From assembly GCA_021199355.1 (NCBI GenBank), contig JAJQIF010000007.1, positions 1-37,960 of the forward strand: DNA of 37,960 nucleotides, in the 5' to 3' direction. Positions 37,902 to 37,960 of the stretch are shown here, piece by piece. Made by a program: the position numbers and the translations under genes. Each line of letters begins with the position of its first letter. Position 1 is the stretch's first letter. This DNA is from Oscillospiraceae bacterium (GTDB lineage Bacteria; Bacillota; Clostridia; Oscillospirales; Ruminococcaceae). Under the pieces are notes generated by a model that had not been told where the DNA came from, searched no databases, and saw nothing but the letters and a program-made list of their open reading frames with translations.

Positions 37902-37907
37902 AATATT

Positions 37908-37960
37908 GCGGATTTAGCTCATCTGGTAGAGCGCCACCTTGCCAAGGTGGAGGTAGCGAG
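37908..37960 (+). tRNA. tRNA-Gly (anticodon GCC), 3' end beyond the window
   Basis: It starts GCGGATTTAGCTC. The anticodon arm CCACC-TTGCCAA-GGTGG gives anticodon GCC. The T arm and acceptor 3' strand lie outside the window. Confidence 0.93.

Overview
The window looks like a chromosomal stretch of a Clostridia-type Firmicute, probably an Oscillospiraceae/Ruminococcaceae-like gut bacterium. The signs are strong AGGAGG ribosome binding sites, sigma-A promoters of TTGACA-17-TATAAT type, an rpsL-rpsG-fusA-tuf order, a lipoprotein with a Firmicute-style signal, tRNAs with encoded CCA, and moderate G+C. The genus assignment is an inference from style and protein flavour, not from a search.

Layout. 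(1) 1-540: the 3' part of a class II glutamine amidotransferase gene. (2) 640-10850: an accessory island. Two homologous, same-orientation 3' fragments of a large serine recombinase gene bracket a magnesium-transport cluster: mgtA-type P-ATPase 1, a receiver-less OmpR-type winged-helix regulator, mgtC, a DUF3784-like membrane protein, a 29-codon candidate leader peptide, mgtA-type P-ATPase 2, and a 50-residue single-span membrane protein. A cysteine-rich DUF3795-like gene and a truncated MobV relaxase start lie at its right end, so the island arrived on a mobile element that has since decayed. (3) 10870-15680: the str operon (rpsL, rpsG, fusA, tuf) with a near-consensus promoter and a strong terminator after tuf. 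(4) 15690-22900: housekeeping and redox genes. These are an SPFH membrane protein with a ribbon-helix-helix partner under a palindromic operator, an iron-type alcohol dehydrogenase, an unusual secreted flavodoxin plus aldo/keto-reductase lipoprotein controlled by a divergent LysR regulator, a membrane protein, a nicotinamidase-like hydrolase and a flavin reductase-like protein. (5) 22966-23161: a perfect bidirectional terminator and tRNA-Ser(GGA). (6) 23240-31165: a very compact phage-derived block with a TerS-like stub, TerL, portal, scaffold, capsid, three structural proteins, two small membrane proteins and a GH25 lysozyme. It has no integrase, repressor, replication genes or tape measure. 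(7) 31185-31592: a type I toxin-antitoxin locus of the TxpA/BsrG style. (8) 31638-37520: glgP, secG, a small membrane protein, ung, a RhuM-family gene and an unknown membrane protein. (9) 37547-37960: a tRNA cluster (Val, Asp, Phe, Gly), cut by the window end.

How parts work together. In the island the two ATPases probably import Mg2+. The winged-helix protein, MgtC, the leader peptide and the 50-residue membrane protein are candidates for control at the DNA, membrane, translation and protein-stability levels. This parallels enterobacterial Mg2+ systems with largely different parts. The redox section centres on flavin and NAD(P) chemistry. The phage block plus the adjacent type I toxin looks like a reduced, retained prophage.

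The best candidates for something undescribed are the leader ORF plus small membrane protein of the Mg2+ island, the reduced phage cassette with its toxin-antitoxin pair, and the secreted flavodoxin-AKR fusion.
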